Source: Acidobacteriota bacterium (GTDB lineage Bacteria > Acidobacteriota > Thermoanaerobaculia > Gp7-AA8). From it: DNA of 18,035 nt. Positions within the stretch are counted from its first letter, which is position 1; every line of letters starts with the position of its first letter. Positions 1-6,935 of the stretch are shown here, one piece after another. The translations under genes were made by a program, and so were the position numbers. Below the pieces are notes generated by a model. It saw nothing but the letters and a program-made list of their open reading frames with translations. It had not been told where the DNA came from and did no database searches. Location: the NCBI GenBank assembly GCA_003223695.1, contig QHVY01000264.1:7611-25645 (forward strand). The letters are read 5' to 3'.

Positions 1-1146
1 GGCGAGGCGCGGCGTGAGCAGGCCTTTGAGCGACGCCACCGACATGATCTTCAGCAGCCGCTCGTCGATCCCCCACAGCTCGACTGCGGCGCGCGTGACC
101 GGGCTGCTCGTGATTTGCGCGGTGAACAGGCCAACTTTTTCCGCGAGATCGATGAGCGGCGCGGCGTCGGCATCGGCGAGCCCTTCGAACGGCAGATTGA
201 CCGCCGAGACGAAGATCGAGCCGCGCAACGCATCGACGACCATCTCCGCCGTCTGCACGGCGACGCGATCCTGCGCTTCGATCGTGTTCGCGCCGATGTG
301 TGGGGAAAGTATCACATTATCTAGTCGTAATAATGGATTATCTTTTGCGGGAGGTTCCTCTTCGTAGACATCGATTGCCCCTCCGCCGATTTTGCCGCTC
401 TTGAGCGCGTCGGCGAGGGCGGGCTCCTCCCAAATGCCGCCGCGAGCGATATTGAGGGCGATCGCGCCATTCTTCATCTTCGCGATTTCTGCGGCTCCGA
501 GCATGCCGCGAGTCTCGTCTGTCAGCGGCGTGTGCACCGTGATCACGTCCGCCTGCGCGAGAAGCTCGTCGAGCGAGACCATTTCCGCGCCGACTTTTTC
601 GCCGACGGTCGGCGCGATGTACGGATCGTAGGCGATGACGTGCATTCCGAACGCTCGCGCGCGCGTGGTAACGCGCGTGCCGATGCGTCCGAGTCCGATG
701 ATGCCAAGGGTCTTGCCGCTCAGCTCGAATCCCATGAACTTCGATCGCACCCATTCACCGCGCTTGACGCTCGCATCGGCCGCCGGAATGTTGCGGCAGA
801 GCGCGAGCAGCATCGCCATCGTGTGCTCGGTCGCGGAGAGGATGTTCGCGGTCGGCGCGTTGATGACTAGAATCCCGCGCTCGGTGCACGCGTCGACATC
901 GACGTTGTCGAGCCCCACCCCCGCCCGCCCGACGATGCGCAGGCGCCTGCCGGCATTGACCAACTCGCGGGTGACCGCGGTGCCGCTGCGCGTGATCAGC
1001 GCGTCGGATTTCGAGACCGCCTGGAGTAGCTCGTTGCCTTTCAAGCCGGCGCGGTAATCGAGATCGACGTCAGAGGCGGCGCGAAGAATCGCCAGGCCGG
1101 AGTCGGCGAGCGTGTCGGTGACCAGCACGCGATGCGTTGCGCTCAT
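1..1146 (-). CDS. serA: D-3-phosphoglycerate dehydrogenase, long form, 3' end cut by window edge
   Basis: Oxidises 3-phosphoglycerate to 3-phosphohydroxypyruvate with NAD, the first step of serine synthesis, in the cytoplasm. The first 382 residues are visible and the frame stays open to the left edge. The nucleotide-binding motif GLGRIG is at 151-156, followed by an acidic residue at D174. The catalytic triad is R235 (NIARGG), E264 (DVYEEEPP) and H283 (SPHIGANT). Sequence continuing past residue 320 (NLPFEGL, then an intervening domain) indicates the long form of about 530 residues that usually ends in an ACT regulatory domain; that end is off-window. The ATG at 1146 has GAGGGG 5 nt upstream, supplied by the arm of a palindromic repeat. 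It is the last visible gene of the mobB-gph-serB-aminotransferase cluster. Codons at 308-345 are unusually AT-rich for this gene. Confidence 0.95.
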   Translation of the reverse strand, partial: MSATHRVLVTDTLADSGLAILRAASDVDLDYRAGLKGNELLQAVSKSDALITRSGTAVTRELVNAGRRLRIVGRAGVGLDNVDVDACTERGILVINAPTANILSATEHTMAMLLALCRNIPAADASVKRGEWVRSKFMGFELSGKTLGIIGLGRIGTRVTTRARAFGMHVIAYDPYIAPTVGEKVGAEMVSLDELLAQADVITVHTPLTDETRGMLGAAEIAKMKNGAIALNIARGGIWEEPALADALKSGKIGGGAIDVYEEEPPAKDNPLLRLDNVILSPHIGANTIEAQDRVAVQTAEMVVDALRGSIFVSAVNLPFEGLADADAAPLIDLAEKVGLFTAQITSSPVTRAAVELWGIDERLLKIMSVASLKGLLTPRLA

Positions 1147-1151
1147 CGCCG

Positions 1152-1260
1152 CCCCTCATCCGCCGCTTCGCGGCACCTTCTCCCGGTGGGAGAAGGCCCG
1201 TCCGCTGCGAGAGCCCTCTCCCCCCGGGAGAGGGTGGCCCGAAGGGCCGGGTGAGGGGAT
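1152..1260. repeat. Composite palindromic (REP-like) intergenic repeat
   Basis: This fills the gap between the aminotransferase stop and the serA start. Outer arms CCCCTCATCCG and CGGGTGAGGGG pair at 10 of 11 positions. Inside are two perfect hairpins with 9-bp arms and 3-nt loops: 1176-1196 (CCTTCTCCC/GGGAGAAGG) and 1214-1234 (CCCTCTCCC/GGGAGAGGG). Smaller stems GCCGC/GCGGC and GCCC/GGGC flank them. Repeats of this general look are common between genes in GC-rich bacteria. On the minus strand the outer arm places GAGGGG 5 nt before the serA ATG, so it may serve as that gene's ribosome-binding site. Confidence 0.8.
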
Positions 1261-1267
1261 TTGCCTC

Positions 1268-2341
1268 TCATGTCCTCGCCACCTCAGTCAACACATCCAG
1301 CATTGTCTCCAGCGATGCCAGCGGAATGTCGCCCATGTGTCCGATGCGAAACGTCGACGCTTTCCAATCGCCATAACCACTGCCGAGCGTGAAGCCGCGC
1401 TTTTTCATCTCCGATCGGATCAATTCGGGATCTTTGACCGGCGCGAGCGCGGTGACCGTGGCCGAGGCATGTTTGGGATCGGATGCGAGCTTCGCATATG
1501 TCGATGTCTTAAGGATCGTCAGATCTCGCATCGCTTCATGCCGCTCAAATCGTGCGTTGAGCGTTTCGCGCCGCAGGATTGCATCGAGCTGCGCAGCGAG
1601 CGCGTAGAAATGCGGAATCGAAGGCGTGGTCGGCACGCCATCAGTGTCCGCGTGTTTCTTGAATTGCAGAAAATCGAAATAGGTGCCGCGATACGGTGTC
1701 TTTGCGGCGCGCGCGAGCGCTTGCTGCGAAACGGCAACGACCGTGATGCCCGGCGGCAGTGCAATTCCTTTTTGGACACTCGCGAAGCAGACGTCGAGGC
1801 CCCATTCGTCGAACAGGACAGGAATCCCGGCAAGCGACGAGACGGCGTCGACGAGGATCAGAGTGTCGGATGACCCTTCGCGTATCACGCGTGCAAGCGA
1901 GGCGACATCGTTCGTGACGCCAGTCGATGTCTCATTGTGCGTGAGCGTCACGGCGTCATAATGGACGCGGCGGCTCGCCAGGTGATCAGCGAGAGCGTCA
2001 GGATCGACGGCGGTTCCCCAGGGCGTCTCGAGTCGATCGACTTCCAGGCCGAGGCTCTCGGCGATCGCAGCCCAGCGGTCGGAGAATGCGCCGCATGTTG
2101 TGATGAGCACCCGTCGCGTCGCGCAGTTGGCGAGCGACGCCTCCATCAAGCCCGTTCCCGAGCATGTTGCGACGAACGTGTCCTGTGTCGTGACAAAGAG
2201 TGGCTTGAGATCGGCGATGATTTTGCGAAAGAGATCTTTGAACTCCGCGCTTCTGTGGCCGATCATTGGCCGCGTCATTTCTTCGAGAATCTCGGGACGC
2301 ACCCATGTCGGGCCAGGCACGAAGAATCGGCAATCGTTCAT
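1268..2341 (-). CDS. Class V PLP aminotransferase, probable phosphoserine aminotransferase
   Basis: A 357-residue fold-type I aminotransferase of the alanine-glyoxylate/serine-pyruvate group, not the classical SerC sequence. The PLP lysine is K191 in SVQKG, and D165 in LVDAVSS should contact the PLP pyridine nitrogen. The N-terminal FVPGPTWV and GHRSAEF motifs are typical of the group. It starts with an ATG whose ATGA overlaps the serB stop, and it lies directly before serA. Inference: it transfers an amino group from glutamate to 3-phosphohydroxypyruvate, filling the SerC step. Established precedent: an archaeal class V aminotransferase of broad specificity is reported to do this job. Glyoxylate or pyruvate use is the main alternative. 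The family call is firm; the exact substrate is inferred from context. Confidence 0.88.
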   Translation of the reverse strand: MNDCRFFVPGPTWVRPEILEEMTRPMIGHRSAEFKDLFRKIIADLKPLFVTTQDTFVATCSGTGLMEASLANCATRRVLITTCGAFSDRWAAIAESLGLEVDRLETPWGTAVDPDALADHLASRRVHYDAVTLTHNETSTGVTNDVASLARVIREGSSDTLILVDAVSSLAGIPVLFDEWGLDVCFASVQKGIALPPGITVVAVSQQALARAAKTPYRGTYFDFLQFKKHADTDGVPTTPSIPHFYALAAQLDAILRRETLNARFERHEAMRDLTILKTSTYAKLASDPKHASATVTALAPVKDPELIRSEMKKRGFTLGSGYGDWKASTFRIGHMGDIPLASLETMLDVLTEVART

Positions 2342-2964
2342 ATCAGGTACGGCAATATGTCATCAAGCCTTGTGACAAACACGTCCGCATTCTCTCTGAC
2401 CCGCGGCCGCATGTGAACACCTCCGAAGCCGATGAAGAGATCGACGGCCGGTTTCGCCTCCAGATCGCTCGCGCCATCGCCGATGAACGCCGCTTTTCCC
2501 TTCGTCCGCGCACGAACGTCGCGAACGATGATCTCTTTGCCGCGCGCTCGCGTGAGCGGCGAGTTCCGATCGAAATCGTGATATTCGCCCGTGTCTGAAA
2601 AATGAAGTCGCACTGCGTGAAGAGCTACCCCTAGTTTTGTTGCGAGCGGGACCAATGCCTGCTCGATGCCAGCGGTGACGAGGTGGACGATGCATCCCGC
2701 GTCACGCAGCGCGTGAATCGCTTCTTCTCCGCCGGGAACGATCGAATCGAGATAGCGTTGCGCGAGTGCCTCGCTGGCATCGCGTGTAGGTCGGATCATC
2801 TCCAGACGGCGCGCGTACACGTCATCGAGCGACACCTCGCCATTCATTGCTGCCTCAGTCAGCCGAGCGATCTCCGGGTTGCCAGCGCCGAGGATATCGA
2901 TGCCTTCGATCGTGACGAGCGTGGAATCGACGTCGAAGAAAACGAGGCGATACTTCGGCGTCAC
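2338..2964 (-). CDS. serB: Phosphoserine phosphatase (HAD superfamily)
   Basis: Hydrolyses phosphoserine to serine, the last step of the pathway. The 208-residue protein closely resembles the PSPH-type enzyme: motif I DVDST at 11-15, EGID at 20-23 in the cap entry, motif II Thr97 (VTAG, where many relatives have SGG), Lys143 as motif III, motif IV GDGASD at 162-167, and FIGFGG at 178-182 onward. The start is the GTG at 2964, whose GTGA overlaps the stop of the upstream phosphatase, implying translational coupling. The open frame runs further upstream to 3384, but that part is a shadow of the neighbouring gene. Its 3' end overlaps the aminotransferase start by 4 bp. The substrate is well supported by motif pattern and by serA next door. 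Confidence 0.93.
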   Translation of the reverse strand: MTPKYRLVFFDVDSTLVTIEGIDILGAGNPEIARLTEAAMNGEVSLDDVYARRLEMIRPTRDASEALAQRYLDSIVPGGEEAIHALRDAGCIVHLVTAGIEQALVPLATKLGVALHAVRLHFSDTGEYHDFDRNSPLTRARGKEIIVRDVRARTKGKAAFIGDGASDLEAKPAVDLFIGFGGVHMRPRVRENADVFVTRLDDILPYLI

Positions 2965-3626
2965 GCACTCGCTCCGTTTCGGACGATCTCCACGAGGTCG
3001 GCCAAACGGTCGAGATAGTGATCGGCTCCCGCGGCTTTCAGCGCGGACGAGGTCGAGGAGCCGGTGGCCACGACAGCCGCCGCGATGCCGCTGTTGTGCG
3101 CCGCTTCGACATCGATCGGCATGTCGCCGACAAACAACGCCTCGGATGGCTGACAGCGCGTCGCCTCGAGCGTGCGCAGAACATGCTGGCGCGCGGGCTT
3201 CCTTGCGCCCGCCGCATCCGGACCAACAATCGCGCGAAAAAACGGCGCGAGGTTCAGGAATTCGAGAATCTTTCGCGAAAACGCTGTCGGCTTGTTCGTG
3301 CACACGGCCATCGCCACGCCGTCTCGCGACAGCGCGGCAAGCGTCGTTTCCACATCGGCGAGCACACGAGATTGGGCACAGCAAATCTCGTCGTAGCGGG
3401 TCTCGAACGCATCGGTGGCCGTTGGTGGTACGTCGCCGTTGAACGCGCGTTCCAGCAACCGCTCGAGGCCTTCGCCGATGAATTCGCGAATGGTTCCTGT
3501 GGCCAAATCGCCGAGGCCGTGCTGGCGGCGCGCAAAATTGACCGCGTCGGCGAGCGCGGCGTATGAGTCGACAAGAGTGCCGTCGAGATCAAAGAGCACA
3601 GCGCGATATCGAAGCTGCCGGGCCAT
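2961..3626 (-). CDS. gph: Phosphoglycolate phosphatase-like HAD hydrolase
   Basis: A 221-residue HAD hydrolase with an alpha-helical C1 cap inserted after motif I. Motif I is DLDGT (13-17), motif II T110-N-K, motif III K143-P, motif IV GDMPID (167-172). The spacing and the TNK motif fit the Gph/PGP group, which removes phosphate from 2-phosphoglycolate; related members act on other small sugar phosphates, so the substrate is not certain. Its ATG shares one base with the mobB stop (TGATG), and its stop overlaps the GTG start of serB, so all three are probably translated from one message. Phosphoglycolate salvage leads to glycine and serine, which would suit the neighbourhood, but that link is inference. 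Confidence 0.85.
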   Translation of the reverse strand: MARQLRYRAVLFDLDGTLVDSYAALADAVNFARRQHGLGDLATGTIREFIGEGLERLLERAFNGDVPPTATDAFETRYDEICCAQSRVLADVETTLAALSRDGVAMAVCTNKPTAFSRKILEFLNLAPFFRAIVGPDAAGARKPARQHVLRTLEATRCQPSEALFVGDMPIDVEAAHNSGIAAAVVATGSSTSSALKAAGADHYLDRLADLVEIVRNGASA

Positions 3627-4033
3627 CAGGGTTCGGCCCAGATTCTATCGAGAATCGAGAGCCCTTCTTCGACCGACAGCCGGTTGCTTCGGTCGAGCTC
3701 GATTCGCGGCCAGCCCTCGTATTTCTTGAAACCTTCGACGAAGACGATGTCCGCTGTCAGGTGACCGAGAAGCTCATCCGGCGAGCGAAATGAAATGCGG
3801 CGCACCGCCTCGCGAGTGAAGATTACGGCGCCCTCGTCTCCGGCGAAAATGACCGGTTCTGCGCCAGCGGCTTCGAATTCAGCAGTGTCGCCGTGCCGTT
3901 CGTAATTGAGTGGATGGTGACTGTGCTTGATCGCCGCAACTCGGAGGCCGCATGTTACAAAATGGCGAATCAGCGCCACGATCAGCATCGTTTTGCCACT
4001 GTTCGATTCGCCGACGATCGCCGCCACCCGCAT
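3626..4033 (-). CDS. mobB: Molybdopterin-guanine dinucleotide biosynthesis adaptor protein MobB
   Basis: A small P-loop GTPase-like protein that assists attachment of GMP to molybdopterin during molybdenum cofactor maturation. The Walker A motif GESNSGKT is at 8-15. KHSHH near residues 40-44, the GD..EF..AGA stretch and VEGFKKY near the end are all family hallmarks. At 135 residues it is somewhat shorter than the E. coli protein. I start it at the ATG at 4033, directly before RVAAIVGES; the longer open frame up to 6010 is antisense to the VWA gene and is rejected. A TATTGT hexamer ends 9 nt before the ATG, suggesting a leaderless or very short-leader transcript. No mobA or moa gene is visible. 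It heads a cluster otherwise devoted to serine synthesis, which is unusual. Confidence 0.88.
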   Translation of the reverse strand: MRVAAIVGESNSGKTMLIVALIRHFVTCGLRVAAIKHSHHPLNYERHGDTAEFEAAGAEPVIFAGDEGAVIFTREAVRRISFRSPDELLGHLTADIVFVEGFKKYEGWPRIELDRSNRLSVEEGLSILDRIWAEP

Positions 4034-4042
4034 CTTTGGACG

Positions 4043-4048
4043 ACAATA
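4043..4048 (-). promoter_or_regulatory. Candidate -10 element for mobB cluster (TATTGT)
   Basis: Read on the minus strand, TATTGT ends 9 nt before the mobB ATG with no Shine-Dalgarno sequence between. This fits TANNNT spacing for a leaderless start. The gap to the divergent VWA gene is only 24 bp, so both promoters must overlap here or lie inside coding sequence. There is no clear -35 box. Confidence 0.4.
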
Positions 4049-4057
4049 CGCTTTCTG

Positions 4058-5839
4058 ATGAAACGTGCCCTCCTTCCCCTCCTGTTCGTTGCCAGCGCTG
4101 CTTTCGCTGCCGACGAGACGCGAAAACTCACCATCGGCGTCGATCCTCTGGGCGACAACGACTCTGGCGTCGTCTGTCGCATCACTTTCAAATACGCGAT
4201 TCCGTCGGATGTGCCGCAGGGCGTTCCGCTGGTCATCATTGGATCGGTGACCGAGCTGGGGCAGGTCGTGAATCGATTTCGCTATCCCCTTCTGCCATCG
4301 CAACGCGAATCGTTGACTGCGATTCAGACGCTGCAGCCGGGAGACGCGGACATCGAGGCGCGGCTCATGATTCCGCTCGAGGAGCAGACCCCGGTCATTG
4401 TCGCGAAGAGCAGCTCGCATTTCACGATCGCAAGAACGAATAAGCAGTACGTTGCCAGCGCATCCGACGGTGCGGAAGCTGTGATCGCGGAGGGGAGCGT
4501 GCCCGAGGGTGGCGATGCGGTGAAGATCATTCCGCCGCGCCGCGATGTGGCGCCCAATCTGTTCATCATCGATGTCGATGTGAAGCCGCCGGTCAAACGC
4601 GTCGAGTTCTGGGTCGAAGGCAAGAAAATCATGGCCCGCAACGCTCCTCCCTACCGCGCTGAGCTCGACCTCGGTCAACTCCCGAAACGAGTCGAGGTTC
4701 GTGCGATCGGGTACGACGAGCGTGGCCGCTACGTCGATGCGGATGCGTTCGTCGTCAACGAGCGCGAGACGCCACTCGAAGTGAAGATCACGCGAACGGA
4801 GACTGCCGATCACGTTTCGCACGTGAAGCTCAGCATTCAGAATCCGAAGGGCAATCCGATCAAGAGCGTCGCGCTTTTTGCCGATCAGAAAAAATTCTTC
4901 GCCTGGGATCGGCCGCCATACGCGATCGACATTCCTGACGACAGGCTGACGACAACGCGCTTCCTGCGTGCATCGGTCATCGACGTCACCAACTACGAGG
5001 CTTCCGATCTCCTCTTCCTCAACGGAGCGCAGATCAACGAGGAGCTGGAGGTCAATTTGATCGAGCTTCCGGTTGCCGTCACCGATTCCGCGGGAGTGCC
5101 GCTCTCCGGCCTGAAGCAAACGGATTTTCAAATTCGCGAAAACGGGAAGCCGCAGAAAATCACGAATTTCGATGCGGCGTCGAATCTGCCGATCTCCGTC
5201 GGGCTGCTCATCGATCATTCCGGCAGCATGAAGCCGCGCATGGAGGCGACGCGCAAGGCGGCCAGCGAGTTTTTGAAGCGCATCATCAAGCCGGCCGATC
5301 GCGCGTTCGTCGCCGGATTTTCGTTCGATGCGACGAAAGAAGCGCCGTTCGTCTCGGACGTCGGCTCGCTCGATGAGCAAGTGCGCGCGATTCCCGACGC
5401 GAGCGGCGGCACATCGCTGTACGACGCGATCATCACCGGCCTTTATCGCTTCCGCACGCTGCAGGGGCGGAAGGCGCTGATCATTCTCACCGATGGCGAA
5501 GACACCACCTCGCGCGTCACCTACGACTCGATGCTGTCGTACGCTCGCGCCGCCCGCGTGCCGCTGTACTTTATCGGCGTTGGGCTCGGCTTCGGCGACA
5601 TTTCCGGCGTTAACAAAATGAAAGCGCTCGCGTCTGAAACGGGCGGAGTGGCTTACTTCATCAAGGATGTGAAAAAGCTCGATGAAACCTATTCGCAACT
5701 GGAGAAGGATCTTCGATCGCAGTACCTCATCGCGTACAACACTGAAAGCTCGAAGACGGACAAGCAGTATCGTCCCGTGGAAGTCACTGTGGACCGCGCC
5801 GATGCGCACGTTCGCACTATTCGCGGCTTTCTGCCTTAG
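4058..5839 (+). CDS. Secreted VWA-domain protein (VWFA-related Acidobacterial type)
   Basis: A 593-residue protein with an N-terminal signal peptide (KR, then a hydrophobic stretch, then ASAAFAADE; likely cut after AFA), so it is exported. Residues up to about 370 are beta-rich and contain a short segment (AVTDSAGVPLSG, followed by FQIRENGKPQKI) typical of the region before the VWA fold in this family. The VWA domain has a complete MIDAS metal site: DHSGS at 386-390, Thr452 in GGTSLYD, and Asp479 in LTDGED. Such domains bind protein partners through the metal. The ATG at 4058 is chosen because it gives the signal peptide; the frame is open back to 3893 but that overlaps mobB. Its last 38 bp overlap the next gene. 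The function is unknown; the family is strongly expanded in Acidobacteriota. Confidence 0.92.
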   Translation: MKRALLPLLFVASAAFAADETRKLTIGVDPLGDNDSGVVCRITFKYAIPSDVPQGVPLVIIGSVTELGQVVNRFRYPLLPSQRESLTAIQTLQPGDADIEARLMIPLEEQTPVIVAKSSSHFTIARTNKQYVASASDGAEAVIAEGSVPEGGDAVKIIPPRRDVAPNLFIIDVDVKPPVKRVEFWVEGKKIMARNAPPYRAELDLGQLPKRVEVRAIGYDERGRYVDADAFVVNERETPLEVKITRTETADHVSHVKLSIQNPKGNPIKSVALFADQKKFFAWDRPPYAIDIPDDRLTTTRFLRASVIDVTNYEASDLLFLNGAQINEELEVNLIELPVAVTDSAGVPLSGLKQTDFQIRENGKPQKITNFDAASNLPISVGLLIDHSGSMKPRMEATRKAASEFLKRIIKPADRAFVAGFSFDATKEAPFVSDVGSLDEQVRAIPDASGGTSLYDAIITGLYRFRTLQGRKALIILTDGEDTTSRVTYDSMLSYARAARVPLYFIGVGLGFGDISGVNKMKALASETGGVAYFIKDVKKLDETYSQLEKDLRSQYLIAYNTESSKTDKQYRPVEVTVDRADAHVRTIRGFLP

Positions 5840-6296
5840 CGCCGGCTCGTCAGCGGCGGCGAAACTGGTCGAGATCAGGGAGCCGGCCAGGATTGTCGAC
5901 GCGTTCGCTCCGGCGGCGTCGCTGCGCGTCGTTAACGTGTGGGCGACGTGGTGCGTCCCTTGTGTCGAAGAAATGTCCGATTTGCGCGCGATCGGTGACA
6001 TATTTGGCACGCAGGTGTCGATCGTCGGCGTATCGCTCGACGATATGATTCCTGCCGATCGAGCGGCGACGCGGCAGAAAGTCGCGGCGTTCCTCGATCA
6101 GAAACGAATCAGCTATAGTAACCTTTACTATAGTGGCAAAAGTGACGCGCTCGCGGACGCGTTGCGGTTCAACGGCGAGATCCCGATCACGATCATCTAC
6201 GACCGCCGCGGACGCGAGCTCTGGCGCCGGCAAGGAAAAATCGATCGTCAGAAGACGATTGCAGAGATCAAAAAACTACTGAGGAGGAATCCATGA
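5802..6296 (+). CDS. Exported TlpA/ResA-like thioredoxin-fold oxidoreductase
   Basis: A 164-residue protein with a signal peptide (MRTFALFAAFCLSAGSSAAA) and a thioredoxin fold. The redox motif WATWCVPC places the cysteines at 51 and 54. The EIPITIIYDRRG segment contains the cis-proline and the following strand typical of TlpA/ResA. It probably reduces or exchanges disulfides outside the cytoplasmic membrane. The start at 5802 lies inside the end of the VWA gene and is chosen for the signal peptide; the frame is open back to 5682. Its stop overlaps the next start (ATGA). An inverted repeat at 6113-6133 sits in frame and encodes YSNLYYS with rare codons. Its partner protein cannot be deduced. 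Confidence 0.88.
   Translation: MRTFALFAAFCLSAGSSAAAKLVEIREPARIVDAFAPAASLRVVNVWATWCVPCVEEMSDLRAIGDIFGTQVSIVGVSLDDMIPADRAATRQKVAAFLDQKRISYSNLYYSGKSDALADALRFNGEIPITIIYDRRGRELWRRQGKIDRQKTIAEIKKLLRRNP
6113..6133. repeat. In-gene palindrome, copy 1 (CTATAGTAA-CCT-TTACTATAG)
   Basis: A perfect inverted repeat with 9-bp arms and a 3-nt spacer inside the tlpA-like gene. It is read as TAT AGT AAC CTT TAC TAT AG, coding YSNLYY plus the start of a serine. The arms are identical to those of the copy in enolase at 17930-17950, and the reading phase is the same. It forms a local AT-rich island in GC-rich coding DNA. Confidence 0.85.
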
Positions 6297-6877
6297 AGAA
6301 ATTGCTCATTCTCGCGTTGCCACTGCTTGCCGTCGCCTGCGTGGCCAACGAGCTGGCGGTCGGCGCGAAAGCTCCTGCTTTTACGCTGGTCAATGCGGTT
6401 GACGGCAAGACCTGTTCGTTCAAACCCGGCGACGGAAAAATCTCCGTCGTCTTTTTCACATGCAATCAATGCCCGTACGCGAAGGCTTTCGAGCCGAGGC
6501 TCATCGAGATCGCCAAGGCGTATGAGGCAAAGGGCATTGCGTTCTACGCGATCGATCCGAACGACGAGGCGCGATTCGCTGAGGAGTCCCTCGTGAATAT
6601 GAAGGATCGCGCCGTCAGCAAAGGCTATCCGTATCCGTACTTGAAAGATGCCGACAGCTCGATTGCCCGCGCGTACGGCGCACGCGTGACACCACACGTG
6701 TACGTAGTTGACCCGACCGGTGTAGTGCGCTACGTCGGGTACGTCGATGACAGCGCACGTCCGGAAGAGCGAACAAAGACCGGCCTAACGGATGCTCTCG
6801 ACGCGCTGCTGGCAAATCGGTCGGTGGCAACGGCATCGACGCACGCGTTCGGCTGCTCGATCAAATTTAAGTCGTAG
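6293..6877 (+). CDS. Exported redoxin-family (AhpC/TSA-like) thioredoxin-fold protein
   Basis: A 194-residue protein with a short signal sequence (KKLLILALPLLAVAC; the cysteine at 16 could make it a lipoprotein, though the lipobox is imperfect). The thioredoxin fold carries TCNQCPYAKAF, with cysteines at 57 and 60. This NxCPY form, with the ending AFGCSIKF, marks a distinct and widespread redoxin subgroup. TPHVYVVDPTG contains the cis-proline. It has a strong GAGGAGG ribosome site 7 nt before the ATG and overlaps the previous gene by 4 bp, so VWA, TlpA-like and redoxin are likely co-translated. The role is probably thiol or peroxide handling outside the membrane. The substrate is unknown. Confidence 0.88.
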   Translation: MKKLLILALPLLAVACVANELAVGAKAPAFTLVNAVDGKTCSFKPGDGKISVVFFTCNQCPYAKAFEPRLIEIAKAYEAKGIAFYAIDPNDEARFAEESLVNMKDRAVSKGYPYPYLKDADSSIARAYGARVTPHVYVVDPTGVVRYVGYVDDSARPEERTKTGLTDALDALLANRSVATASTHAFGCSIKFKS

Positions 6878-6888
6878 GTCGTAACGTA

Positions 6889-6931
6889 GCGCCGGCTCTT
6901 AGCCGGCGCCGAGCCGCCTGAGAGGCGGCTC
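6889..6931. terminator. Twin hairpin repeat between convergent genes
   Basis: Two perfect hairpins lie back to back, each with 9-bp arms and a 3-nt loop: 6889-6909 (GCGCCGGCT/AGCCGGCGC) and 6911-6931 (GAGCCGCCT/AGGCGGCTC). They lie between the stops of the redoxin and lytic transglycosylase genes, so they could end transcription from both sides. Neither is followed by a T-run, so this may be an interspersed palindromic repeat rather than a true intrinsic terminator. Confidence 0.65.
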
Positions 6932-6935
6932 CACG

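Noticed and set aside
1112..1873. A 253-codon plus-strand open frame
   Set aside because: It crosses the palindromic repeat and is antisense to the aminotransferase; it has no recognisable motif.
2965..3384. N-terminal extension of serB
   Set aside because: It is an out-of-frame reading of the gph-like gene; serB homology begins right at the GTG at 2964, which overlaps the gph stop.
3893..4057. Earlier start of the VWA protein
   Set aside because: It would overlap mobB by 140 bp and bury the signal peptide.
3626..6010. A 794-codon open frame on the minus strand
   Set aside because: Only its last 135 codons are MobB. The rest is antisense to the clearly coding VWA gene and shows only the low-complexity Arg/Asp-rich composition typical of such shadows.
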